Assembly (NCBI RefSeq): GCF_029227915.1
Contig: NC_079884.1
Location: forward strand, 29,452,001 to 29,516,000
Origin: Hydractinia symbiolongicarpus
Lineage: Eukaryota > Cnidaria > Hydrozoa > Anthoathecata > Hydractiniidae
DNA length: 64,000 nucleotides
Direction: 5' to 3'
The position numbers and the translations under genes are program-made. Below are positions 51,471-63,697 of this stretch, piece by piece. The notes under the pieces are model-generated. The model did not search any database. It had not been told where the DNA came from and saw only the letters and a list, made by a program, of their open reading frames with translations. Position 1 is the first letter of the stretch, and each line of letters starts with the position of its first letter.

Positions 51471-54364
51471 GTTGCATCGCTTTTAACAGTGAAACGATTG
51501 ACTCGGGGACTTAAATGAACTGATTTTGGACTGTGACCTTATAAATGTTACAAGTGTGACAATTGGTCTCAAAGGAGTATTATTCTTCTTAGTTTGACAT
51601 GATTGCTGGATTTCAGCGATTACATTAGGCCCTTTGGCAGCGCTTTAATTAAAAATTTAGATAAATAAGAGTTATCTTACTGTGGGACCAATCCTGGCCA
51701 TTAGCACGCGCTGAATAAATAGGATCAGTTCCAAAGACTACATTTCATTGACTTTCTAGCGGCATAAATCCGTTTGAGTTACAACGGTTGCGTCACATAT
51801 TCTTACCAACATGTACCCAGCGATAGTATTCGGATATTACTAGGTTGCATCGCTTTTAACAGTGAAACGATTGACTGTGGAATTTAATTGAACTGATTCT
51901 GGACTGTGACCTTATAAAAGTGATAAATGAGACAATTGGCTGCAAGGAATAACATTCTTCTTAATTTGACATGATTGCTGGAATTCAGCGAGTACACTAG
52001 GCCCTGTGGTAGGGCTTTATTTAAAAATTTAGATAAATGAGTCATCATTTACTGTGGGACCAACCCTAGCCGTTATCGCCCGCTGAAGAAATAGCGACAG
52101 ATTCAAAAACTACATTTCACTGACTTTCTAACGGTGTAAGTCCGTTTGAGTTACAACGGTTGGGTGACATATTCGTACCAACATGTATTTAGCGATACTT
52201 TTTTCATATTACTAGGTTGCATCGCTTTTAACAGTGAAACGATTAACTCTGGGACTTAATTGAACTGATTTTGGACTGTGATCTTATAAATGTTACAAGT
52301 GAGACAATTGGACTCCAAGAAATAACATTCTTCTTATTTTGACATGATTTTGGGAACTCAGCGACTACACTGGACCCTGTGGTAGCGCTTCATTTAAAAA
52401 TTTAGATAAATAAGTCATTTTTACTGTGGGACCAATCCTAGCCGTTCGTTTGCGCTGAAGAAATACAGACAGTTTCAAAAACTCCATTTCATTGACTTTC
52501 TAACGGTGTCAATCCGTTTGAGTTACAACGGTTGCGTCACATATTCGTACCAACATGTATTTAGTGAATTTCTTTCGATATTATTAAGTTGCATCGCTTT
52601 TAACAGTAAAACGATTGACTGTGGGAATTAATTGAACTATCTTTGGACTGTGACCTGATAAATGTGATAAATGAGACAATTGGACTCCAAGAAATAACGT
52701 TCTTTTTAACTTGACGTGATTACCGGAACTTAGCGATTACATTGGGCGCTGTATTAGCGCTTCATTTAAAAAGTTAGATAAATAAGTCATCTTTACTATG
52801 GGACCAATCCTGGCCGTTATTGCGCGCAATAAATAGCGACAGTTTCAAAAACTAAATTTCATTGACTTTCTAACGCTATCAATCCGCTTCAGTTACAACG
52901 GTTGCGTCATATATTCGTACCAACATGTATTTAGCGATACTTTTCTCATATTACTAGGTTGCATCGCTTTTAACAGTGAAACGATTGACTCTGGGACTTA
53001 ATTGAACTGCTTTTGGACTGTGACCTTATAAATGTTACAAGTGAGACAATTGGACTCCAAGAAATAACATTCTTCTTATTTTGACATGATTTTGGGAACT
53101 CAGCGACTACACTGGACCCTGTGGTAGCGCTTCATTTAAAAATTTAGATAAATAAGTCATTTTTACTGTGGGACCAATCCTAGCCATTAGCGCGCGCTGA
53201 AAATATAGAGACCGTTTCAAAAACTCCATTTCATTGACTTTCTAACGGTGTCAATCCGTTTGAGTTACAACGGTTGCATCACATATTCGTACCAACATGT
53301 ATTTGGTGATTTTCTTCCGATATTACTAAGTTGTATCGCTTTTAACAGTGAAGCGATTGACTGTGGGAATTAATTGAACTAACTTTGGACTGTGACCTGA
53401 TAAATGTGATAAATGAGACAATTGGACTCCAAGGAATAACATTCTTCTTAATTTGACATGATTTCTGGAATTCAGCGATTACATTATGCTCTGCGGTAGC
53501 GCCTTATTTAAAAATTTAGATAAATAAGTTTTTTTTTACTGTGGGACCAATCCTGTCCGTTAGCACGCGCTGAATAAATAGGAAGAGTTTCAAAGACTAC
53601 ATTACATTGACTTTCTGGCGGTATCAATCCGTTTGAGTTACAACGGTTGCGTCACATATTCTTACCAACATGTATTTAGCGATACTTTTCTCATATTACT
53701 AGGTTGAATCGCTTTTAACAGTGAAACGATTGACTCTGGGACTTAATTGAACTGATTTTGGACTGTGACCTTATAAATGTTACAAGTGAGACAATTGGAC
53801 TCCAAGAAATAACATTCTTCTTATTTTGACATGATTTTGGGAACTCAGCGACTACACTGGACCCTGTGGTAGCGCTTCATTTAAAAATTTAGATAAATAA
53901 GTCATTTTTACTGTGGGACCAATCCTAGCCGCTAGCGCGCGCTGAAAATATAGAGACAGTTTCAAAAACTCCATTTCATTGACTTTCTAACGGTGTCAAT
54001 CCGTTTGAGTTACAACGGTTGCGTCACATATTCGTACCAACATGTATTTAGTGATTTTCGTCCGATATTATTAAGTTGCATCGCTTTTAACAGTGAAACG
54101 ATTGACTGTGGGACTTAATTGAACTATCTTTGGACTGTGACCTGATAAATGTGATAAATGAGACAATTGGACTCCAAGAAATAACATTCTTTTTAACTTG
54201 ACGTGATTACCGGAACTTAGCGATTACATTGGGCGCTGTATTAGCGCTTCATTTAAAAATTTTGATAAATAAGTCATCTTTACTGTGGGACCAATCCTGG
54301 CCGTTATTGCGCGCGGAAGAAATAGCGACAGTTTCAAATACTAAATTTCATTGACTTTCTAACG
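51471..54364. repeat. Segmental duplication of about 2.9 kb, copy 2
   Basis: Partner of 47004-49899. Corresponding starts are 51790/47323, 52162/47695, 52534/48067, 52904/48439, 53276/48811, 53649/49184 and 54021/49556. The private opening ATGTACCCAGCGATAG occurs only in the paired monomers 47323 and 51790. The first 300 bases, in monomer 51417, hold the densest differences, as if the edge had been partly converted. Confidence 0.88.
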
Positions 54365-54392
54365 CTATCAATCCGCTTCAGTTACAACGGTT

Positions 54393-55136
54393 GCGTCATA
54401 TGTTTGTACCAACATGTATTTAGCGATACTTTTCTCATATTACTAGGTTGCATCGCTTTTAACAGTGAAACGATTGACTCTGGGACTTAATTGAACTGCT
54501 TTTGGACTGTGACCTTATAAATGTTACAAGTGAGACAATTGGACTCCAAGAAATAACATTCTTCTTATTTTGACATGATTTTGGGAACTCAGCGACTACA
54601 CTGGACCCTGTGGTAGCGCTTCATTTAAAAATTTAGATAAATAAGTCATTTTTACTGTGGGACCAATTCTAGCCGTTAGCGCACGCTAAAAATATAGAAA
54701 CAGTTTCAAAAACTCCATTTCATTGACTTTCTAACGGTGTCAATCCGTTTGAGTTACAACGGTTGCATCACATATTCGTACCAACATGTATTTAGTGATT
54801 TTCTTCCGATATTATTAAGTTGTATCGCTTTTAACAGTGAAGCGATTGACTGTGGGAATTAATTGAAGTAACTTTGGACTGTGACCTTATAAATGTGATA
54901 AATGCGCCAATTGGACTCCAAGAAATAACATTCTTCTTATTTTGACATGATTTTGGGAACTCAACGACTACACTGGACCCTGTAGTAGCGCTTCATTTAA
55001 AAATTTAGATAAATAAGTCATTTTTACTGTGGGACCAATTCTAGCCGTTAGCGCGCGCTGAAAATATAGAGACAGTTTCAAAAACTGCATTTCATTGACT
55101 TTCTAACGGTGTCAATCCGTTTGAGTTACAACGGTT
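54393..55136. repeat. Extra 744-bp dimer relative to copy 1
   Basis: After 54021 (partner 49556) two monomers, 54393 and 54765, have no counterpart in copy 1. The correspondence then resumes at 55137 (partner 49928, both CTAACTTTGAACTG) and 55510 (partner 50301, both ATGTACTTCGCGATAC). The offset jumps from 4465 to 5209 bp, exactly 744. 54393 is X type. 54765 joins a GATTTTCTTCCG opening to an X right half. This is a dimer gain in this lineage or a loss from copy 1. Confidence 0.78.
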
Positions 55137-56253
55137 GCATCACATATTCGTACCAACATGTATTTAGTGATTTTCTTCCGATATTACTAAGTTGTATCGC
55201 TTTTAACAGTGAAGCGATTGACTGTGGGAATTAATTGAACTAACTTTGAACTGTGACCTGATAAATGTGATAAATGAGACAATTGGACTCCAAGGAATAA
55301 CATTCTTCTTAATTTGACATGATTTCTGGAATTCAGCGATTACATTAGGCTCTGTGGTAGCGCCTTATTTAAAAATTTAGATAAATAAGCCTTTTTTTAC
55401 TGTGGGACCAATCCTGTCCGTTAGCACGCGCTGAATAAATAGGAACAGTTTCAAAGACTACATTTCATTGACTTTCTGGCGGTATGAATCCGTTTGAGTT
55501 ACAACGGTTGCGTCACATATTCGTACCAACATGTACTTCGCGATACTTTTCTCATATTACTAGGTTGCATCGCTTTTAACAGTGAAACGATTGACTCCGG
55601 GACTTAAATGAACTGATTCTGGACTGTGACCTTATAAATGTGATAAATGAGCCAATTGGCTGCAAGGAATAGCATTCTTCTTAATTTGACATGATTGCTG
55701 GAATTCAGCGAGTACACTAGGCCCTGTGGTAGGGCTTTATTTAAAAATTTAGATAAATAAATCATTTTTTACTGTGGGACCAATCCTAGCCGTTAGTTCG
55801 CGCTGAAGAAATACAGGCAGTTTCAAAAACTACATTTCATTGACTTTCTCACGGGGTCAATCTGTTTGAGTTACAACGGTTGCGTCACATATTCGTACCA
55901 ACATGTATTTAGTGATTTTCTTCTGATATTATTAAGTTGCATCGCTTTTAACAGTGAAACGATTGACTGTGGGACTTAATTGAACTATCTTTGGACTGTG
56001 ACCTGATAAATGTGATAAATGAGACGATTGGACTCCAAGAAATAACATTCTTTTTAACTTGACGTGATTACCGAAACTTAGCGATTACATTGGGCGCTGT
56101 ATTAGCGCTTCATTTAAACATTTAGATAAATAAGTCATCTTTACTGTGGGACCAATCCTGGCCGTTATTGCGCGCGGAAGAAATAGCGACAGTTTCAAAA
56201 ACTAAATTACATTGACATTCTAACGCTATCAATCCGTTTGAGTTACAACGATT

Positions 56254-56627
56254 GCGTCACATATTCGTACCAACATGTATTTAGTGACTTTCGTCCGATA
56301 TTATTAAGTTGCATCGCTTTTAACAGTGAAACGATTGACTGTTGGACTTAATTGAACTATCTTTGGACTGTGACCTGATAAATGTGATAAATGAGACAAT
56401 TGGACTCCAAGAAATAACATTCTTTTTAACTTGACGTCATTACCGGAACTTAGCGATTACATTAGGCTCTGTGGTAGCGCCTTAATTAAGTATTTAGATA
56501 AATAAGTCTTTTTTTTACTGTGGGACCAATCCTGTCCGTTAGCACGCGCTGAATAAATAGGATCAGTTCCAAAGGCTACATTTCATTGACTTTCTAGCGG
56601 CATAAATCCGTTTCAGTTACAACGGTT
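56254..56627. repeat. Y-left chimeric monomer, also found at 57372
   Basis: The left half is Y (GTCCGATATTATTAAG, GAACTATCTTTGG, TTGACGTCATTACCGG). The right half is from another type (GATTACATTAGGCTCTGTGG, GCGCCTTAATTAA, TCCTGTCCGTTAGCACG). The switch lies in AACTTAGCGATTACATT. The monomer at 57372 has the same left-right combination and the same GACGTCATT variant, so the chimera was itself copied. Here the monomer is 374 bp, partly from a longer T run. Its tail then switches again to GCGGCATAAATCCG. Confidence 0.8.
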
Positions 56628-59600
56628 GCGACACATATTCTTACCAACATGTACTCAGCAATAGTATTCGGATATTACTAGGTTGCATCGCTTTTAACAG
56701 TGAAACGATTGACTGTGGAATTTAATTGAACTGATTCTGGACTGTGACCTTATAAATGTGATAAATGAGCCAATTGGCTGCAAGGAATAACATTCTTCTT
56801 AATTTGACATGATTGCTGGAATTCAGCGAGTACACTAGGCCCTGTGGTAGGGCTTTATTTAAAAATTTAGATAAATAAATCATTTTTTACTGTGGGACCA
56901 ATCCTAGCCGTTAGTTCGCGCTGAAGAAATACAGGCAGTTTCAAAAACTACATTTCATTGAATTTATCACGGGGTCAATCTGTTTGAGTTACAACGGTTG
57001 CGTCACATATTCGTACCAACATGTATTTAGTGATTTTCTTCCGATAATATTAAGTTGCATCGCTTTTAACAGTGAAACGATTGACTGTGGGACTTAATTG
57101 AACTATCTTTGGACTGTGACCTGATAAATGTGATAAATGAGACGATTGGACTCCAAGAAATAACATTTTTTTTAACTTGACGTGATTACCGGAACTTAGA
57201 GATTACATTGGGCGCTGTATTAGCGCTTCATTTAAACATTTAGATAAATAAGTCATCTTTACTGTGGGACCAATCCTGGCCGTTATTGCGCGCGGAAGAA
57301 ATAGCGACAGTTTCAAAAACTAAATTTCATTGAAATTCTAACGCTATCAATCCGTTTGAGTTACAACGGTTGCGTCACATATTCGTACCAACATGTATTT
57401 AGTGATTTTCGTCCGATATTATTAAGTTGCATCGCTTTTAACAGTGAAACGATTGACTGTGGGACTTAATTGAACTATCTTTGGACTGTGACCTGATAAA
57501 TGTGATAAATAAGACAATTGGACTCCAAGAAATAACATTCTTTTTAACTTGACGTCATTACCGGAACTTAGCGATTACATTAGGTTCTGTGGTAGCGCCT
57601 TAATTAAAAATTTAGATAAATAAGTCTTTTTTTACTGTGGGACCAATCCTGTCCGTTAGCACGCGCTGAATAAATAGGAACAGTTTCAAAGACTACATTT
57701 CATTGACTTTCTGGCAGTATCAATCCGTTTGAGTTACAACGGTTGCGTCAAATATTCGTACCAACATGTACTTAGCGATACTTTTCTCATATTACTAGGT
57801 TGCATCGCTTTTAACAGTGAAACGATTGACTCCGGGACTTAAATGAACTGATTTTGGACTGTGACCTTATAAATGTTACAGGTGAGACAATTGGTCTCCA
57901 AGGAATAACATTCTTCTTAGTTTGACATGATTGCTGGAATTCAGCGATTACATTAGGCCCTGTGGCAGCGCTTTATTTAAAAATTTAGATAAATAAGACT
58001 TTTCTTACTGTGGGACCAATCCTGGCCATTAACACGCGCTGAATAAATAGGATCAGTTTCAAAGACTACATTTCATTGACTTTCTAGCGGCATAAATCCA
58101 TTTGAGTTACAACGGTTGCGTCACATATTCTTACCAACATGTACTCAGCGATAGTATTCGGATATTACTAGGTTGCATCGCTTTTAACAGTGAAACGATT
58201 GCCTGTGGAATTTAATTGAACTGATTCTGGACTGTGACCTTATAAATGTGATAAATGAGCCAATTGGCTCCAAGGAATAACATTCTTCTTAATTCGACAT
58301 GATTGCTGGAATTCAGCGAGTACACTAGGCCCTGTGGTAGGGCTTTATTTAAAAATTTAGATAAATAAATCATTTTTTACTGTGGGACCAATCCTGGCCG
58401 TTTGTTCGCGCTGAAAATATAGAGACAGTTTCAAAAACTCCATTTCATTGACTTTCTAACGGTGTCAATCCGTTTGAGTTACAACGGTTGCGTCACATAT
58501 TCGTACCAACATATATTTAGCGATACTTTTCTCATATTACTAGGTTGCATCGCTTTTAACAGTGAAACGATTGACTGGGGGACTTAATTGAACTATCTTT
58601 GGACTGTGACCTGATAAATGTGATAAATGAGACGATTGGACTCCAAGAAATAACATTCTTTTTAACTTGACGTGATTACCGGAACTTAGCGATTACATTG
58701 GGCGCTGTATTAGCGCTTCATTTAAAAATTTAGATAAATAAGTCATTTTTACTGTGGGACCAATCCTAGCCGTTAGCGCGCGCTGAAAATATAGAGACAG
58801 TTTCAAAAACTCCATTTCATTGACTTTCTAACGGTGTCAATCCGTTTGAGTTACAACGGTTGCGTCACATATTCGTACCAACATATATTTAGCGATACTT
58901 TTCTCATATTACTAGGTTGCATCGCTTTTAACAGTGAAACGATTGACTGGGGGACTTAATTGAACTATCTTTGGACTGTGACCTGATAAATGTGATAAAT
59001 GAGACGATTGGACTCCAAGAAATAACATTCTTTTTAACTTGACGTGATTACCGGAACTTAGCGATTACATTGGGCGCTGTATTAGCGCTTCATTTAAAAA
59101 TTTAGATAAATAAGTCATTTTTACTGTGGGACCAATCCTAGCCGTTAGCGCGCGCTGAAAATATAGAGACAGTTTCAAAAACTCCATTTCATTGACTTTC
59201 TAACGGTGTCAATCCGTTTGAGTTACAACGGTTGCGTCACATATTCGTACCAACATGTATTTAGTGATTTTCTTCCGATATTACTAAGTTGTATCGCTTT
59301 TAGCAGTAAAGCGATCGACTGTGGGAATTAATTGAACTAACTTTGGACTGTGACCTGATAAATGTGATAAATGAGACAATTGGTCTCCAAGGAATAATAT
59401 TCTTCTTAGTTTGACATGATTGCTGGATTTTAGCGATTACATTAGGACCTGTGGCAGCGCTTTATTTAAAAATTTAGATAAATAAGACTTTTCTTACTGT
59501 GGGACCAATCCTGGCCATTAGCACGTGCTGAATAAATAGGATCAGTTCCAAAGACTACATTTCATTGACTTTCTAGCGGCATAAATCCGTTTGAGTTACA

Positions 59601-60350
59601 ACGGTTGCGTCACATATTCTTATCAACATGAACTCAGCGATAGTATTCGGATATTACTAGGTTGCATCGCTTTTAACAGTGCAACGATTGACTGTGGAAT
59701 TTAATTGAACTGATTCTGGACTGTGACCTTATAAATGTGATAAATGAGCCAATTGGCTCCAAGGAATAACATTCTTCTTAATTTGACATGATTGCTGGAA
59801 TTCAGCGAGTACACTAGGCCCTGTGGTTGGGCTTTATTTAAAAATTTAGATAAATAAATCATTTTTTACTGTGGGACCAATCCTAGCCGTTAGTTCGCGC
59901 TGAAGAAATACAGGCAGTTTCAAAAACTACATTTCATTGACTTTCTCACGGGATCAATCTGTTTGAGTTACAACTGTTGCGTCACATATTCGTACCAACA
60001 TGTATTTAGTGATTTTCTTCCGATATTATTAAGTTGCATCGCTTTTAACAGTGAAACGATTGACTGGGGGACTTAATTGAACTATCTTTGGACTGTGACC
60101 TGATAAATGTGATAAATGAGACGATTGGACTCCAAGAAATAACAGTCTTTTTAACTTGACGTGATTACCGGAACTTAGCGATTACATTGGGCGCTGTATT
60201 AGCGCTTCATTTAAACATTTGGATAAATAAGTCATCTTTACTGTGGGACCAATCCTGGCCGTTATTGCGCGCGGAAGAAATAACGACAGTTTCAAAAACT
60301 AAATTTCATTGACATTCTAACGCTATCAATCCGCTTCAGTTACAACGGTT
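56628..60350. repeat. Block IX: four-monomer order ahead of the final dimer array
   Basis: Starts: 56628, 57000, 57372, 57745, 58118, 58490, 58862, 59234, 59607, 59979. 58118 and 59607 share ACTCAGCGATAGTATTCGG and GCCAATTGGCTCCAAGG, 1489 bp (four monomers) apart. 57745 and 59234 share CAATTGGTCTCCAAGG and TTCTTAGTTTGACATG. 56628 corresponds to 51045 (opening GCGACACATATTC, ACAGGCAGTTTC), offset 5583 bp or fifteen monomers. Confidence 0.8.
58490..59233. repeat. Two adjacent, apparently identical monomers
   Basis: 58490-58861 and 58862-59233 show no difference by eye over 372 bp each. Both are the same chimera: X opening (ACATATATTTAGCGATAC, TTCTCATATT), Y middle (GACTGGGGGACTTAATTG, GAACTATCTTTGG) and X-type right half (GCGCGCTGAAAATATAG). 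Adjacent monomers elsewhere are of different types, so this is a very recent single-monomer duplication. Confidence 0.9.
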
Positions 60351-61466
60351 GCGTCATATATTCGTACCAACATGTATTTAGTGATTTTCGTCCGATATTA
60401 TTAAGTTTCATCGCTTTTAACAGTGAAACGATTGCCTGTGGGACTTAATTGAACTATCTTTGGACTGTGACCTGATAAATGTGAGAAATGAGACAATTGG
60501 ACTCAAAGAAATAACATTCTTTTTAACTTGACGTGAGAACCGGAACTTAGCGATTACATTGGGCGCTGTATTAGCGCTTCATTTAAAAATTTAGATAAAT
60601 AAGTCATCTTTACTGTGGGACCAATCCTGGCCGTTATTGCGCGCGGAAGAAATAGCGACAGTTTCAAATACTAAATTTCATTGACTTTCTAACGCTATCA
60701 ATCCGCTTCAGTTACAACGGTTGCGTCATATATTCGTACCAACATATATTTAGCGATACTTTTCTCATATTACTAGGTTGCATCGCTTTTAACAGTGAAA
60801 CGATTGACTCTGGGACTTAATTGAACTGATTTTGGACTGTGACATTATAAATGTTACAAGTGATACTATTGCACTCCAAGAAATAACATTCTTCTTATTT
60901 TGACATGATTTTGGGAACTCAGCGACTACACTGGACCCTGTGGTAGCGTTTCATTTAAAAATTTAGATAAATAAGTCATTTTTACTGTGGGACCAATCCT
61001 AGCCGTTAGCGCGCGCTGAAAATATAGAGACAGTTTCAAAAACTCCATTTCATTGACTTTCTAACGGTGTCAATCCGTTTGAGTTACAACGGTTGCGTCA
61101 CATATTCGTACCAACATGTATTTAGTGATTTTCGTCCGATATTATTAAGTTGCATCGCTTTTAACAGCGAAACGATTGACTGTGGGACTTAATTGAACTA
61201 TCATTGGACTGTGACCTGATAAATGTGATAAATGAGACAATTGGACTCCAAGAAATAGCATTCTTTTTAACTTGACGTGATTACCGGAACTTAGCGATTA
61301 CATTGGGTGCTGTATTAGCGCTTCATTTGAAAATTTAGATAAATAAGTCATCTTTACTGTGGGACCAATCCTGGCCGTTATTGCGCGCGGAAGAAATAGC
61401 GACAGTTTCAAATACTAAATTTCATTGACTTTCTAACGCTATCAATCCGCTTCAGTTACAACGGTT

Positions 61467-62954
61467 GCGTCATATATTTGTACCAACATATAATTAGCGA
61501 TACTTTTCTCATATTACTAGGTTGCATCGCTTTTAACAGTGAAACGATTGACTCTGGGACTTAATTGAACTGATTTTGGACTGTGACATTATAAATGTTA
61601 CAAGTGATACAATTGCACTCCAAGAAATAACATTCTTCTTATTTTGACATGATTTTGGGAACTCAGCGACTACATTGGACCCTGTGGTAGCGTTTCATTT
61701 AAAAATTTAGATAAATAAGTCATTTTTACTGTGGGACCAATCCTAGCCGTTAGCGCGCGCTGAAAATATAGAGACAGTTTCAAAAACTCCATTTCATTGA
61801 CTTTTTAACGGTGTCAATCCGTTTGAGTTACAACGGTTGCGTCACATATTCGTACCAACATGTATTTAGTGATTTTCGTCCGATATTATTAAGTTGCATC
61901 GCTTTTAACAGTGAAACGATTGACTGTGGGACTTAATTGAACTATCGTTGGACTGTGACCTGATAAATGTGATAAATGAGACAATTGGACTCCAAGAAAT
62001 AACATTCTTTTTAACTTGACGTGATTACCGGAACTTAGCGATTACATTGGGTGCTGTATTAGCGCTTCATTTGAAAATTTAGATAAATAAGTCATCTTTA
62101 CTGTGGGACCAATCCTGGCCGTTATTGCGCGCGGAAGAAATAGCGACAGTTTCAAATACTAAATTTCATTGACTTTCTAACGCTATCAATCCGCTTCAGT
62201 TACAACGGTTGCGTCATATATTTGTACCAACATATAATTAGCGATACTTTTCTCATATTACTAGGTTGCATCGCTTTTAACAGTGAAACGATTGACTCTG
62301 GGACTTAATTGAACTGATTTTGGACTGTGACATTATAAATGTTACAAGTGATACAATTGCACTCCAAGAAATAACATTCTTCTTATTTTGACATGATTTT
62401 GGGAACTCAGCGACTACATTGGACCCTGTGGTAGCGTTTCATTTAAAAATTTAGATAAATAAGTCATTTTTACTGTGGGACCAATCCTAGCCGTTAGCGC
62501 GCGCTGAAAATATAGAGACAGTTTCAAAAACTCCATTTCATTGACTTTTTAACGGTGTCAATCCGTTTGAGTTACAACGGTTGCGTCACATATTCGTACC
62601 AACATGTATTTAGTGATTTTCGTCCGATATTATTAAGTTGCATCGCTTTTAACAGTGAAACGATTGACTGTGGGACTTAATTGAACTATCGTTGGACTGT
62701 GACCTGATAAATGTGATAAATGAGACAATTGGACTCCAAGAAATAACATTCTTTTTAACTTGACGTGATTACCGGAACTTAGCGATTACATTGGGTGCTG
62801 TATTAGCGCTTCATTTGAAAATTTAGATAAATAAGTCATCTTTACTGTGGGACCAATCCTGGCCGTTATTGCGCGCGGAAGAAATAGCGACAGTTTCAAA
62901 TACTAAATTTCATTGACTTTCTAACGCTATCAATCCGCTTCAGTTACAACGGTT
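61467..62954. repeat. Two apparently identical 744-bp dimers in tandem
   Basis: 61467-62210 and 62211-62954 match throughout by eye. They include private changes TATTTGTACC, ACATATAATTAGCG, GATACAATTGCACTCC and ACTACATTGG in X, and CTATCGTTGG, GGGTGCTG and CATTTGAAAATT in Y. The preceding dimer (60723) and the following one (62955) lack some of these, so the amplified unit is exactly one dimer. Confidence 0.9.
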
Positions 62955-63697
62955 GCGTCATATATTCGTACCAACATATATTTAGCGATACTTTTCTCAT
63001 ATTACTAGGTTGCATCGCTTTTAACAGTGAAACGATTGACTCTGGGACTTAATTGAACTGATTTTGGACTGTGACCTTATAAATGTTACAAGTGAGACAA
63101 TTGGACTCCAAGAAATAACATTCTTCTTATTTTGACATGATTTTGGAACTCAGCGACTACACTGGACCCTGTGATAGCGCTTCATTTAAAAATTTAGATA
63201 AATAAGTCATTTTTACTGTGGGACCAATCCTAGCCGTTAGCGCGCGATGAAAATATAGAGACAGTTTCAAAAACTCCATTTCATTGACTTTCTAACGGTG
63301 TCAATCCGTTTGAGTTACAACGGCTGCGTCGCATATTCGTACCAACATGTATTTAGTGATTTTCGTCCGATATTATTAAGTTGCATCGCTTTTAACAGTG
63401 AAACGATTGACTGTGGGATTTAATTGAACTATCTTTGGACTTTGACCTGATAAATGTGATAAATGAGATAATTGGACTCCAAGAAATAACATTCTTTTTA
63501 ACTTGACGTGATTACCGGAACTTAGCGATTACATTGGGCGCTGTATTAGCGCTTCATTTAAAAATTTAGATAAATAAGTCATCTTTACTGTGGGACCAAT
63601 CCTGGCCGTTATTGCGCGCGGAAGAAATAGCGACAGTTTCAAATACTAAATTTCATTGACTTTCTAACGCTATCAATCCGCTTCAGTTACAACGGTT

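Larger units (their letters stand above)
46950..56627. repeat. Block VIII: array carrying a long segmental duplication
   Basis: Starts: 46950, 47323, 47695, 48067, 48439, 48811, 49184, 49556, 49928, 50301, 50673, 51045, 51417, 51790, 52162, 52534, 52904, 53276, 53649, 54021, 54393, 54765, 55137, 55510, 55882, 56254. The X and Y types of Block X appear here. X opens with GCGATACTTTTCTCATATT and has TGTTACAAGTGAGAC and TGATTTTGGGAAC. Y opens with GTGATTTTCGTCCG and has GAACTATCTTTGG, TTAACTTGACGTGATTACCG and GCTGTATTAGCG. 52904 is preceded by a 370-bp monomer (GCGCGCAATAAATAGCG). Confidence 0.83.
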
